Source of the DNA: Micrasema longulum
Lineage: Eukaryota > Arthropoda > Insecta > Trichoptera > Brachycentridae
Direction: 5' to 3'
Length of the DNA: 64,000 nt
Assembly (NCBI GenBank): GCA_022494885.1
Contig: JAGVSM010003557.1
Span: 248,001-312,000, forward strand
The notes under the pieces were generated by a model. The model did not search any database and had not been told where the DNA came from. It was given only the letters and a program-made list of their open reading frames with translations. Below, piece by piece: positions 10,801-21,030 of the stretch; the first letter of the stretch is position 1; each line of letters opens with the position of its first letter. The position numbers were made by a program, and so were the translations under genes.

Positions 10801-12218
10801 TGATGTGGTGCTACATATTGAATACTAGAGCGCGTTTTCAAATTTAGCTCTATAGGTGTTAAATAATCTTCCCTTAAATATTCTTTAAAGATTTTATCGT
10901 ATTCCATTTTTATAGATGGATTAGATAAAAGCTTGCGTTCTAAAGAATAGAATCTCCTTTCGGCTAACTTGAGCGAATCGCCAAGGAGACTCGATTCGGA
11001 TTTAAAGGGTAATACAACTGTGTACCGACCGGTTTCGTCGCGGGTAGTTGTATTCTTATAAATTTGTTCGCATTCCAATTCGTCAATTGTTTGCGTGGAC
11101 GCGTTAGGAACATCTTCTACTTCGAAAAATCGATTCATGCGATTTTCGAATGATTCAGTTACCGTAAAATATGCGCGATTGTTATCTATTGCGGTGTGTA
11201 TGGGAGCCTGTCCCATAATCAAAAAGCCGAATAAAGTTTCTAAAGCTACCGGTTCACCTAAAGCGCGCGAAATGGTTTTATTGCATAAAACCCGTGTAAA
11301 TAAATCTGCACCGATAATCAAGTCGATTTTTGCAGGTTTGTCAAAATATTCATCTGCGAGGCGAATATTTTTTAAGTACTCGAAATCTGCGATATTTACG
11401 TTAGTGTAAGGTATCTCTTCTGTTATTTGTTTGACAACAATAGGCGAAATTTTAAATTTCACCGATTCGTCTATTCGAGACTGAATAATCAGCGAAGTAA
11501 TGCCTTCAATAGGATTGACTACGTCACCAATACCGGAAACGAATTTGTTTTGTGAAGTACTTACTTTTAGTTTTAGTAACTCACAACAACCTGTGGTTAT
11601 TATGTCTCTCTGCGAAGCGCTATCGAATAAAGCCCTAATCGTGTGCTTTTTCCCGAACGCGTCAATGACGTCACAACATGCGGTTCCTAATAACACGGTT
11701 GATTCATTCATGCCTCGAGAGCCTACGGCACACAGTGCGACCGCTCTTGATGCATTTGAGTTATTGTCCGGCGATGTTCCGGCATTTTCACTAATTTGCG
11801 TATTGTTAAAACTATTTCGCGATATCACACAGTTCGAATCCGCGGAAGAGTTAGCGTTATTTGTGTCAAAATGCAGACTTGTATGATGAGCGCGAGAGCA
11901 AATCTTGCACCTGCTCTTTGATTTACAGTTCAAAATGACGTGCATCTGACTCAAACAATTAATACATAATTTCTTGAGTTTTACAAAGTTATAGCGTTCC
12001 CGCGCCGTTATGGCGGTGAATTTTGCACACTGATATAAATGAATATGATTCATATCACCGCACATTAAACATTTATTATTAATAGGTATATTATTAACAA
12101 ATGTTTTGACAATATTTTTGTTATTGTACTGTGGGTTTGGTTTTGATTTGCGAATTATTATTGCTGCGTTTAAATTGCGATTCACCTGACGTACTTGCGT
12201 ACTTACGGGTATTTGCAT
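7851..12218 (-). CDS. BEL/Pao Pol polyprotein (nucleocapsid, protease, RT, RNase H, integrase)
   Basis: An open frame of 1,455 codons, uninterrupted. In order it shows: cysteine knuckles at about residues 50-115 (CLMCGDMNHIHLYQC, CINCLSQMHVILNC, CKICSRAHH); a retropepsin-like protease with the ALFDSASQRDII active-site region near 195-210; a BEL-type RT with SADIRKMYSQI, VPFGLRCSPY and the catalytic YMDD box near 620; an RNase H-like region (GFADASEKAYGAVVY, AFSDSTVALSW); the integrase zinc-binding region with YYHRKYLHTGP and CNICF; the integrase core with CGVDYAGPL and SDCGTNFIGA; and a C-terminal domain typical of BEL integrases. The first methionine overlaps the Gag end by 98 nt in another frame, so Pol is probably made as a fusion with Gag rather than from this ATG. 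All key catalytic boxes are present. The element may have been competent recently. Confidence 0.93.
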   Translation of the reverse strand: MQIPVSTQVRQVNRNLNAAIIIRKSKPNPQYNNKNIVKTFVNNIPINNKCLMCGDMNHIHLYQCAKFTAITARERYNFVKLKKLCINCLSQMHVILNCKSKSRCKICSRAHHTSLHFDTNNANSSADSNCVISRNSFNNTQISENAGTSPDNNSNASRAVALCAVGSRGMNESTVLLGTACCDVIDAFGKKHTIRALFDSASQRDIITTGCCELLKLKVSTSQNKFVSGIGDVVNPIEGITSLIIQSRIDESVKFKISPIVVKQITEEIPYTNVNIADFEYLKNIRLADEYFDKPAKIDLIIGADLFTRVLCNKTISRALGEPVALETLFGFLIMGQAPIHTAIDNNRAYFTVTESFENRMNRFFEVEDVPNASTQTIDELECEQIYKNTTTRDETGRYTVVLPFKSESSLLGDSLKLAERRFYSLERKLLSNPSIKMEYDKIFKEYLREDYLTPIELNLKTRSSIQYVAPHHAVVREDKTTTKVRAVMDASMCTTSGKSLNDILHTGKNLQNDLFQIILHFRLFPIALSADIRKMYSQILVDKNHRCYQRILYRFDVNAPLQLYEMTRVPFGLRCSPYLAMRTIRQLARDERERAPLAAQVAERDLYMDDLATSCLNESEAIELSNQLIRLFLFGGFELVKFSSNSPQVMKSIPQAYRISETVEFSSEDYCKILGLQWLPASDVFTFSVNNKTRKCTKRNILSTIARFWDLMGFVAPVTLMSKLIMKYLWENRVDWDDSPPENIISIWENFESELPLLQNIQLSRHVGVTQDSIISVVGFADASEKAYGAVVYIHAYNPSDNQIRISLVCAKSRVAPCRNISLARLELSGIFILSKLMRVVIDTYAPRCKINHVYAFSDSTVALSWVHSHPSRWQTFIANRVTIIQDNIAPCKFYHISGKDNPADCLSRGLTPAQLIDHPLWFKGPSFARLPVEEWPVNKFDPSTVENPPEMKTKVMTFSANLPKQTLLCSLASRISSWPKLLRIVIYIFRFIKQLPAEFEISHMQFAETAIIKDFQYLHFSDEIKKALGSRKWSPAFRKLNAFIDTNGLIRVGGRLGKSDLPYDSRHPIILPSRGHIVDLLIDYYHRKYLHTGPQLLISLLRQNYWILSARNIVRKRVQLCNICFKSNPKSQFPLMADLPACRVNEAKAFSHCGVDYAGPLSIVPWRKRGVRSVKSYLCLFVCLITKAVHIELASDLSTESFINAFKRFLSRRGPVKVMYSDCGTNFIGAKSHLDSVYTLLESRDFNNKFATELRENQIDWKFNPPSAPHFGGIWESNVQCVKLHLNRVVGKQLLTFEEMSTVLAQIESILNSRPLSCLSSDPSEPLALTPAHFLTLTPLKSLPAENTFPKEINLLHRKRYVDHLVQSFWKRWKIEYLNTLQARQKWNTDTDSIRKGTVVLLKSDNSPPFIWPLGIIEDIFPGSDGVVRVVNVRTKTGIYRRPVVKVCPLPNQ

Positions 12219-13149
12219 TAACTATTAAGGACGTACCTACACTTGTCTGCGCCCGTTGCATAATGCGACATTGATCGCGAATAAATTCTATGAATTCTGA
12301 CGAACTAGGTGCTATTTCGTTTCTAATCGATAATTCGGAAGATTTAACCGTGTCCATACTTAATTTCTTGCAAGCTATATGAATAAACATAAATTCCTCG
12401 AGACTATCTAATTTTAATTGTTTTAGCGCAGCCGTTGTGGAAGAAAAAGTGTCAATGAAATTTTCTAAACTTAATATTGAGGAATTATTGACCGCGGGTA
12501 TATTTAAAATCTGGTCAAAATAAGTAGCGGCAAGAACACGTTGGTCGTTGTACTTATTAACCAATGAATTCCAAAGAACTTCATAATTTTGCGAGCTTGG
12601 CATGATTCCTTGACAAATACCTTTTGCCTTTCCAATTAATTTTCCGTACAAATATTGTATTTTTTCCCCATCTGTTAGATTATTATTTTCGTGAATCATT
12701 GTTCTAAAATTTTCATAAAAGATCGGCCAGTTACCGGGTTCACCGTCAAACGCACATAACTCTAAACGCGGGAGTAAAATATTATTTTTGTGAGGAGCGT
12801 CCTCGATTGCGTTATTTTTCTCAGCTTGTTTTTGCGATGAACTTAATTTTTGAAACGTATATTTTATTTCTGCATATAATTCTTCAAATGATAAAACTAC
12901 ACTATAGTTATGTTCTGGCCCATCAGAGTTTGACGTTATTAATTCGTTTTGCTCTTCTACAGCAGATAAAAAAGCAGTTCTTATCAAGTCGATGGTCGAA
13001 GCGTTAGCTAAGAATTTTTTAATGCCATCATGATCTACATTATTCATGGAATCATATATATTTTGCGCGCGTGTAAAATATACTTCGAGTTTTTTCTGAA
13101 GACGATCCATTCGTCGCTGAAACAATCTATCGTCCTTTTCCTTATTCAT
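12121..13149 (-). CDS. BEL/Pao Gag protein
   Basis: A 342-codon frame starting MNKEKDDRLFQRRMDR. It has a coiled-coil-like N-terminus and a central Gag-like region of the type found in BEL elements (PRLELCAFDGEPGNWPIFYE at about residues 145-165, then NLTDGEKIQYLYGKLIGKA). It forms the capsid of the retrotransposon particle. It ends inside the start of Pol, which lies one base out of frame. Many BEL elements encode Gag-Pol as one frame, so either recoding occurs here or a single-base change has separated the two. Confidence 0.88.
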   Translation of the reverse strand: MNKEKDDRLFQRRMDRLQKKLEVYFTRAQNIYDSMNNVDHDGIKKFLANASTIDLIRTAFLSAVEEQNELITSNSDGPEHNYSVVLSFEELYAEIKYTFQKLSSSQKQAEKNNAIEDAPHKNNILLPRLELCAFDGEPGNWPIFYENFRTMIHENNNLTDGEKIQYLYGKLIGKAKGICQGIMPSSQNYEVLWNSLVNKYNDQRVLAATYFDQILNIPAVNNSSILSLENFIDTFSSTTAALKQLKLDSLEEFMFIHIACKKLSMDTVKSSELSIRNEIAPSSSEFIEFIRDQCRIMQRAQTSVGTSLIVNANTRKYASTSGESQFKRSNNNSQIKTKPTVQ

Positions 13150-13265
13150 TTTGAAATTAATATATAATGCGATTTACAAAAAGAAATAATAAATGCGTTT
13201 TACCTACTAACCGAAAAATGCGGGTAATGAATAAATTTAGAACATGCGGCCGAACGGACCAAAAA

Positions 13266-13618
13266 TGGCGATGCGTGAGCTGGTTCTCGGCAGTAGGTTT
13301 ATAAAATTTTGCAAATGTCACAGCGCAAATGGATGCAAGGAAATGGAATGAATGGACTGACCTTTTTAGTTGATTTTCTTGTTTTCTCCAAACTTAGCTG
13401 AGGCAGCGATAAGGCGGAGCGAGCGGCGAAACTTCCAACCGAAACATGCACTTCGATCGCGGTCAAATCGGACACTGACCCCAGGTGGCAAAATCATCAA
13501 CTCAATAGTTATTAGAACTATAAAGGTGCAAAAGGGACAGGATTCAAGTGGGTGAGAGAAAAGGAGACAGGCATAGGAATTTATTTACGCTGTGACACAT
13601 TTTCAATCGGCCTAACCA
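13266..13618 (-). repeat. BEL element 5' LTR
   Basis: 353 bp, starting TGGCGATGCG and ending GGCCTAACCA on the + strand. It is followed by the right-hand TTCTA target copy at 13619-13623. In element orientation this LTR carries the promoter for the minus-strand Gag-Pol RNA. Confidence 0.95.
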
Positions 13619-14087
13619 TTCTATTTAAAAGAGCCTTTTTACTTGAACCCATTTATGGAGTTTGTTGCAAAAAATATATTTGACCGATATAATACAAACA
13701 TCAGTTTCGAAAGAAATCATCGTAATTTTAATTCATTGATTCACGTTTGCAACACAATTTTTCGTAATTTGGAGAATGTTAATAAAATTTACGATTTAGA
13801 GGTAAGAAAAAACAAACTTTTATTTGTGTTAAATTCAATATTAATAATTATTTATGAAACCGCAGAAGGAAATATTTTTAAAAAAATCTGATTTACATAT
13901 TATATTATCATCTTTGTCATTTCTGAAATTGCTCCGCGTGTGACGTCTCTAGTTCTCTTCCGCTTGTTCTCGTCAGTTCTGCCGATTGGTCCGTTAACGT
14001 ACCCAACCGGAAATAATTCACAACTCTCTTTATTTTCTTTTATTTTTTTGGTTAATCCATATTCATTTATTCACATTATAAATAAAG

Positions 14088-14230
14088 ATTAACAATAAAA
14101 AGAATGTGACCTCACTGGGGTTAACCGTTCCGGCCGTGCCGGGACACTTAACAATATACCTTTTTAAATACTTTTTCATGTGAGAATTAACGAAGAAGGT
14201 TTAAAGAAAGCAATTTAAAGGTGTAGTTAG
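14088..14230 (-). repeat. LINE 3' end fragment (same family as 40050-40545)
   Basis: The + strand contains TGTGACCTCACTGGGGTTA, then a GCCG-rich patch and GACACTTAACAATATA, shared with 40095-40140. In the second copy this block lies 3' of a decayed RT C-terminus on the minus strand, so it is read here as a LINE 3' UTR. The stretch 13890-14087 has nothing recognisable. Confidence 0.6.
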
Positions 14231-14320
14231 CACTGCGCTAGATTCATTAGCTTTCGATGTTAATAACAAAATTACAGAACTTGAAGGCAAACTTTTACAG
14301 TCCCAGGTACGTATTACCGA

Positions 14321-14434
14321 CCTGGGGTGCTATTCTGAACCACTCTCGTGACACGAGAAAACAGTTTTTCTCGTGTATTTTGTACGATACACGAGATAAC
14401 ATGGCCACGAGAGCGTTTGGAATACCAACCCTGG
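14321..14434. mobile_element. Short MITE, CCTGG...CCAGG ends
   Basis: A 114-bp hairpin with ends CCTGGGGTGCTATTCTGAAC and GTTTGGAATACCAACCCTGG, plus inner ACTCTCGTG/CACGAGAG pairing. The ends resemble those of 22086-22449, 44508-44601 and 45111-45735. Confidence 0.6.
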
Positions 14435-15360
14435 AAAACCAGTTCGGTGTACATCAACAGTGGCTTCGAGTAAATAATTTCGAGATATGGATTGTCTGAT
14501 CCCGGTGAGGATTGGTAAGCTTGCTGGAGTGTCTCTGAGGCCCGATGATATTGAGTTTGCACATCGTGTGCAATCTTTTAAATCGGACGCCCAAAAGCCA
14601 TAATTGCCAAATTAAAAAGCAGACAGTTAAAGACAATATTTTATCTGGAATTCCGAAACACAAAAATTTCTCATCCGCAAACATTGACCTACCCGGTGTA
14701 CCTAAAAAGATTTTTGTTCACGATCATTTGACTCCGACAAACAAGAAACTTTTTAAATATTGTAATTTTTTGTGTAATTCTTGAAAGCTCGATTATATTT
14801 GGGCAAGGAATTAAAATATATATTATGTAAAAAAAATACAACCACCACGAATTCATGTAAGAAACGAATCGGATTTTCTAAAACTGAAATCATCAAAACC
14901 CGCCGTATAATGTTGTATAATATTTTATTTAACTATTTATATTTTTTTATACAACTGTTTACGATACTATCACTTGCACACCTTGTTCTGCACACACTTG
15001 CACATCCTACCACGCACATTTTTTGATTAAAAAATCAAATATTCTATCGTACACACTATTTATTGTCAGAAAACTGAATCTTCATAATAATGCGCGAATA
15101 TTAAGGAGGATCTCCTTCCTTATGGAGTGAGTTATCTAAAGGTACATATTTTTCTCGGTTAAGTTGATAAAAGGCGATAAATTACGAATTCCTTATCAAA
15201 ATATAAAGAAATTCGCCATAAATTATCCGCATTTTATCATTTTTTTAAAAAAAGTAACTGTTATAATGCGATTATAATCACGGAGACTTGGCTACGCGAA
15301 GGAATCCTTCTATTCGAAATTCGCGACAGCAGGGCCGCGGTTATGAACAGCTATCTTCAT

Positions 15361-15500
15361 TAGCATATACAGAGACGGTGTAAACTAATATCTATATTTA
15401 CGTACGAAAGTGTGTATATTTGTATGAAAATTTAAAGTATTTTCGTCGGTAACCGGTAATTGAACATGTATAGTAAAAAATGTAAGCAAATTATACTATT
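15361..15500. repeat. Fragment of MITE family C
   Basis: GTATGAAAATTTAAAGTATT and the CGTCGGTAACCGGTAATTG segment match the interior of the 62537-62790 element, in the same orientation. The neighbouring full copy at 15554 is in the opposite orientation. Confidence 0.5.
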
Positions 15501-15553
15501 CGATACTATTCGATAAAATAGAAGTTAAATTTTAATTTCCCATCGGAATTCGT

Positions 15554-15807
15554 ACCCAGGGCCCCGATTACAATGGAAAGTTAACATTTTTCTTCAATTT
15601 TATCTACAAAGTAAAATTAAGTTTTCTGTATGAAAAGCAGAATATGCATACATTTTTTTCTTCTAAACATGTTCAATTACAAGTTACCGACGCAGATACT
15701 CTTAATTTTCATGCAAATACACTCATTTTCGTAAACAAATATCGGTTTTTCTTTATATACAGTCGAAGATAACTCTGTTAACTTCCCATTGTAATCGGGG
15801 CCCAGGT
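15554..15807. mobile_element. MITE family C, complete copy
   Basis: A 254-bp element with inverted ends CCCAGGGCCCCGATTACAAT and ATTGTAATCGGGGCCCAGG. Other copies are at 62537-62790 and at the window's right end (63855 onward). It sits inside the LINE endonuclease region, so it jumped after the LINE landed. The flanks show a possible short GTAC/TAC duplication. Confidence 0.75.
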
Positions 15808-18221
15808 ACGATATTTTTCGCCTCGATCGTGATCACGTGTAAAGTGGTAAGCTCGATGGTGGGGGTGTGATGATACTGGTACATCAGAGCCTCGGTGCAC
15901 GAGCGCGTCCCGAGTGGTCGCGAGTGGGTTCAGAGTGCTTGTGGGTTACTATTCCTTCGGAGTCCTTACGGTCCCGCATCGGTTTCGCTGCGTTTTCATC
16001 TCCTCACGACTTAAATGTGTTCTCTTCGTATGCCCCTTCTGACAGCACCAACAATGTAAACAAAGGTAAGAACCAAGTTTTCCTATCTCAACATATGGCG
16101 CGCTTAACTTCAATATTTGAAAGTGTTTTCGAACTTAGAGATGATTATTATTTTGTTGCAGGCGATTTTAATCATTCCTTTAATTTTAATTTTAATTTGA
16201 TTTAATCATTTAAATCCTTCGAGTATAAAGACCAGAAATATGACAGTGGTCAGTCTATTTGTCAAAGGCTCAATGATTTATTTAGTTCTGTCTTTAGCAA
16301 ACCTTCCACTTCATATTCCGTAGAAAATCTTGCACCACCATATTGTGATGACGGCAGTTTAATACATAAAATTTAAACTACTGAAAGGGAGGAAGGCAAG
16401 CTCTTGTCTACATTCGACGTAAATGGAGGTGCTGAAAGTGACGGAGTACCTCCATATTTTATTGTAAAATTTGCAAAATCGTTATGTATCCCTTTCAATA
16501 TAATAATTTATTTATCTCTTGAGCAAGGATATTTTCACATAAAATGGAAAGAAACACATATCTTACCAATCCACAAAAAGAGTTCAAAAAATAAAAATTC
16601 TAATTATAGAGGTATTTCCATACTGAACACTTCCAATAAAGTGTATGAAAAAATAGATTATTCTCGTATTTATCCAATCATAGTTAAAGGAATACCTTCT
16701 CAACAACATGGGTTTCTAAAAGGTAAATCTATCATCTCCAACTTGATAGAGTTTATAGATTATGTTTTTCATTGCATGAACAAATTCGAGCAGGCGGATG
16801 TAATCTACACAGACTTCGAAAAAGCTTTCGACCGAGTGGATCACATAATTATTATGAGCCAACTTTTAAACATGGGTGTAAAAGGCGACGTTCACAGATG
16901 GATCTTATCTCAGCAATATAAGCCAAGTTGTTGTTCTTGGGGGTTTTAGATCTGAGTTTACTGATATTTCTTCCGGAGTACCTCAGCGATCGCACTTGGG
17001 ACCATTGTTTTACAACGCGTATCTCTATGATATTTATGTTGTATTTAGGAACATAAAATTTTTCATGTCTGCAGATTATAAAAAAAAAATACCTCAAAGT
17101 TAAGAATCCCTTTGACTGTCATAAACCTCAAGATGATCTAGACCGTTTGACGGAATACTATAATATTTGAAAAATCGTATTAACGTCAATGTATCAAAGT
17201 GTTGGCTTATTTATTTTTCGCGCGGTCGACACCCCATCTCATATCAATATATATTAGAAAACCAACCTGTTCCGAGAGTTGATACCGCCCGCGATGTGAG
17301 TGTTATTCTAGATAGCAAACTTACATTTGAGAATCACTTCGATGACATACTGACCCGTGCACACAAAAATCTTGGTTTTGTTCTTCGTCGTGTCGGGTAT
17401 TTAAAGATATCGCGTGTATTAAAATGGTCTACTATGCATATGTTCGCAGTTTTCTCGAGTATGCCTCTTCTGTTTGGTCTCCAAAATATGTCTCACATAA
17501 AGAAAGGTTCGAGAAAATTCAATGGACATTTCTTCGACATCTTAACTGGAGATGCAGGCATACCGGTCTAAATTATATCTTCCTGCAAAAAGCACCACTT
17601 ACTAAATTTAGAAGATCGCCGTCTACTATTAGATGCGGGGGTCCTTCATTACATACTTAGTGGACGCCATGATAGCCCAGCTCTTATGCCAGTTATCATT
17701 AAATGCCCCTGGCTACCGCACCCATCACACGAGCTCTCTATTTCATGTTCCAGCAGTTTGTACGAACTATGCCCAGAACTCTCCACTTATACGTTTAGCT
17801 CTTGAGTATAATTTGAACTTTCCCCTTATTGATCCCTTTGATTGTAACAAATTAACATTTGAAATGCGCGTTTTAAAACACATTTTTTTCTCTTATACTT
17901 AATTGTTTCCATAACAAAATCTTATTTTCTCTATCTAAATTTTCATATTTTATATATTTTCAACACTTCTGTAATAATATACACACATATGTCCACCCTC
18001 GTTCCATTATAACACACACTTACACTCACACAAACACACTAGTATGTATTGTACGTGTATTTAATGTATTAAATCAATCAATCCTTCATTTGAATATGTA
18101 AATACCAACTTAGAATAATTTCAGATCGTAACATTTTTACTGTCAGCCTTCTTGGACGTGATTTGTTGTGTTACAAATTTCGTAAACACATATGATTACA
18201 AAGTGGTAAGTAAAATATTTT

Positions 18222-18362
18222 AAACTTATTTATTTATAAATTTGTATAAACCACTGTAGCTTTTGAATTATACGTCGACCAGTTTTGAGGTTACTTCTTC
18301 ACCATCGGTACTTGAACTAACTTAGAATTACTTGCGTTGCTATTTGTATTATAATTCGGTAT
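18222..18362. repeat. Foldback family D, single arm
   Basis: TTTATAAATTTGTATAAACCAC, then a CGACCAGTTTTGAGGTTACT block and TTGCGTTGCTATTTGTAT, matching the left arm of 27902-28375. Confidence 0.6.
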
Positions 18363-18595
18363 TTTACCATCAGTTTTTGCTTGGTTGGCCGTATTCACCA
18401 ATAACCTCATACCCAAAGCAGTGGCGTCTTTGATACCAAATTTTTATTGAAGCTCCAATCCTACTATATACTCGTACTTCTATCCATACCGACCGAAAAA
18501 TAATATTTCTAATAATAATTAATAAAAATAATATGGCACTGGTATTCAATAACAGTTATTGTCAATAGCAATTACTGGCTTTTTACAGGTAGGTA

Positions 18596-18632
18596 TATAT
18601 ATACCTACCTAATAGATATATATATATATATT
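18596..18632. repeat. TA-rich simple repeat
   Basis: GTATATATATACCTACCTAATAGATATATATATATA-type low-complexity run. Confidence 0.7.
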
Positions 18633-18644
18633 TAAAAGTTGTAA

Positions 18645-19215
18645 TCGACCTTGGCAAATAAATGCTTGTCACAAGAGGCAAAATTGGCAGTTCACAACGG
18701 AGTCCTGGTCCCATCCCTGATGTATGGGAGCGAAGTATGGACTTGGAAAAACAGGGATGAAAGTAGGCTGAATGCTGTCGAAATGCGATCTCTCAGGCGA
18801 ATGTGTGGTAAAACTATTTACGATAGATGCACAAATGTTGAGATCCGTACATTATGTAAGGCTGAGACAAGCATTATCGACAAAATCAAGAAAGGAGCTC
18901 TGCGCTGGTTTGGACATGTAGAACGAATGGACAGCGAGAAAACGGCTAAGAATATTTACAATGCGAATGTTGATGGATGCAGAAATAGAGGAAGACCGAG
19001 AAAGACATGGCATGACCAAATCCAACAAATACTTTTAAGTATCTTTAGATGAACATGTCAAAAGTCGGAATAATCGGCGCGCGTGCATGAGAAGATGTAT
19101 GAATGTAGAGGAAGCGAGATCTGAATGCAAAGATAAAGTGTTGTAGCGTTCTATCCTCTCTGCCTACCCTTACGGGGAAACAGCGTGATGGTTTGTTTTT
19201 TTTTTTTTTTAAGTT
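18645..19215 (+). mobile_element. RTE-like LINE 3' end
   Basis: A 5'-truncated LINE encodes the C-terminal tail of an RT frame (18651-19052): MYGSEVWTWKNRDESRLNAV, MRSLRRMCG, LRWFGHVERMD and RNRGRPRKTWHDQI, typical of the widespread insect RTE-type elements. After it come a conserved 3' UTR (CTACCCTTACGGGGAAACAG) and a T-rich tail at about 19195-19212. It lacks the endonuclease and RT core. A minus-strand copy of the related 3' tail lies at 43740-43890. Confidence 0.75.
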
Positions 19216-19919
19216 GTATATAATACTTGCAAATCAAAAGTATAGGTACTTTTAATAAAATTAGATATCAATACAATACAATAATATTATGTTTTATGTA
19301 TGTATGCATTTTAACAGGTAGAAAAAGTGCTTATAAGCATTTAGTAAAAGAAAAAATGCACTTAAAAATGGTAAATAAAAAATGTAGTAATACAATTATG
19401 TCAAAAAATTAGTTCCTCAGATTACAGCCATCACCAAATAATTAATTGAAGTAATGTAATTTGCCATGCATAAGTTATTCATGCTAGAATTACAAAATAA
19501 CACAACATAAACATATTTTATAAAATTAAAAGTTAGACAAATAAATATTATTTTATAGGAAAATATTGTGAAAATTAAAGAAAGAGTGAGAATGGTTTAG
19601 ATTGCTGAATAAATAAATATACCTTTATTTACTATGGAAAAATACTGTACACTACCTACAGCAAAATATTTTTTTTTTTAAATTTAAGATCAATAGCTCG
19701 AGTTTTTCTTTTTTGGAAAATATGTCTAATAAAAGCGGTATTATACTGTACTTTGGATTCATCTTAAATGATGTAAAACAAAAAACCGTCAAAATTCGAA
19801 ACGGCCAAAATTTAAATATGCGTGAATTTAAAGTCGCTAGTAATACTAAATAAACGTAGTGCTAACCAAAGACGTGCGAACAACTTGAAAGCGTGCTAGC
19901 GACTGATTGTTGTCCGGTG
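19216..19919. other. Intronic AT-rich sequence
   Basis: Part of the large Gr intron; no gene or clear repeat recognised. Confidence 0.4.
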
Positions 19920-19930
19920 CTATTCCCTAC

Positions 19931-21030
19931 TAGAAATGTAAAATTACGTAATTTTACCAAAAGTCGCGGTAAAATACCGTAATTTACGGTAATTTTCGGT
20001 AAGAAACGATTTTTAGGTACTTATTTTTATTTTTCAAAGATATTACAAATACGAGTAGCTTTGTTTTAGGACACTAACATGACTGCGAAAATCAGGTTTA
20101 GATCCATCAGGTGGTTGTCTAGATTTATTATAAGTATGGGACGTTCAAGGTCATTAGGTATGTACTTTTTTAATTTTTTTTAAATAAAAAAGGTTATTAT
20201 GTTTTAAAACTTGTTACCTTTATTACCATGAACATATGGGTGCTGGTTATATTAATTAGTCTTGAATAGTGTCGATTTGTTCCCTTTCACATGCCATCCT
20301 TATCGAATAAAAGTGATAGAGGAGGAGGATCTTTGTGAACACTATATGCTCCAACTAGGTAGCGGACATAGAATAATGATGATGATGATGATGAATTTTC
20401 GTACGTCATTTATCAAATAATTAGTAAAAAGTTAGTATAAATACCGCTTTTCCGCTATTTTGATAAAATGTATTTGATGTTCAAACGTATGTAAATCTTG
20501 AAAAATATAGGTCCAAAGAAAAAAAAAATATTACGATTTTTAAGTCAATTTTATTTTCTCAGACTTTTGTATATATTTTTTTCTACAAAACCTTAACGTA
20601 ATTATACACAAAAAACTGATTTAAAGCACCATTTTTTCAAAATCGCGGCATGAGCGGTGGTCGTTCAAGGTCACAAACTTAAGGTTTTACTAAAGACCCT
20701 ATGTCCACCGATCCTGTTAAGTTTCAAAAAATTATAATAACCCTTTTTATAATAAAAAGTGAAAAAAGTACATACCAAATGACCTTGAACGTCCCATACT
20801 TTTAATAAATCTCGACAACCACCCGATGGATCTAAACCTGGTTTTTGCAGTCATGTTAAGTGTCCTAAAATAAAGCTACTCGTATTTGTAATATCTTTGA
20901 AAAATAAAAATAAATACGTCAAATTTGTTTCTTACCGAAAAATACCGTAAAATATCGAAAAATACCGTATTTTACCAAAATCTGGTAAAATTCCCGTAAA
21001 ATACCGCGGTAATTTTACCGCCTTGTATCT
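19931..21030. mobile_element. Long-TIR foldback with 11-bp target duplication (MULE-like)
   Basis: A 1.1-kb element flanked by the exact direct repeat CTATTCCCTAC (19920-19930 and 21031-21041). Its arms of roughly 200-280 bp are inverted copies: ATGACTGCGAAAATCAGG at about 20080 pairs with CCTGGTTTTTGCAGTCAT at about 20840, and the outer parts carry repeated GGTAAAATACCG-type motifs. The interior is non-coding. Long TIRs with 9-11-bp duplications are typical of Mutator-like or Foldback elements; the superfamily is an inference. Confidence 0.75.

Larger units (their letters stand above)
7190..13618 (-). mobile_element. Complete BEL/Pao LTR retrotransposon
   Basis: A 6.4-kb element coding on the minus strand, flanked by a perfect 5-bp target duplication TTCTA (7185-7189 and 13619-13623). 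Its LTRs begin TG and end CA. A purine run (GCTGGGGGGCA on minus) abuts the 3' LTR at 7542-7552, serving as the polypurine tract. A candidate primer site TGGTCCGTTCGG (minus) starts a few bases inside the 5' LTR, near 13261. It carries a Gag frame and a Pol frame ordered protease, RT, RNase H, integrase, which is the BEL/Pao order. There is no envelope-like frame. It sits in antisense orientation inside exon 1 of the gustatory receptor gene. Confidence 0.95.
14480..17902 (+). mobile_element. Decayed CR1/Jockey-like LINE (ORF1, endonuclease, RT remnants)
   Basis: A plus-strand non-LTR retrotransposon in the Gr intron. ORF1 remnants lie at about 14480-14900 (SLRPDDIEFAHRVQS; KIFVHDHLTPTNKKLFKYC). 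Endonuclease remnants start near 15275 (ITETWLREGI) and resume at about 15800-16205 (GGGVMILVHQ; VFSSYAPSD; YYFVAGDFNHSFN). RT remnants lie at 16404-17571 (HKKSSKNKNSNYRGISI, YTDFEKAFDRVDH; the usual FADD box is damaged around 17060), followed by a C-terminal segment to 17902 (CTNYAQNSPLIRLA). Multiple stops and shifts make it dead. The endonuclease region is split by the MITE at 15554-15807. Confidence 0.85.
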
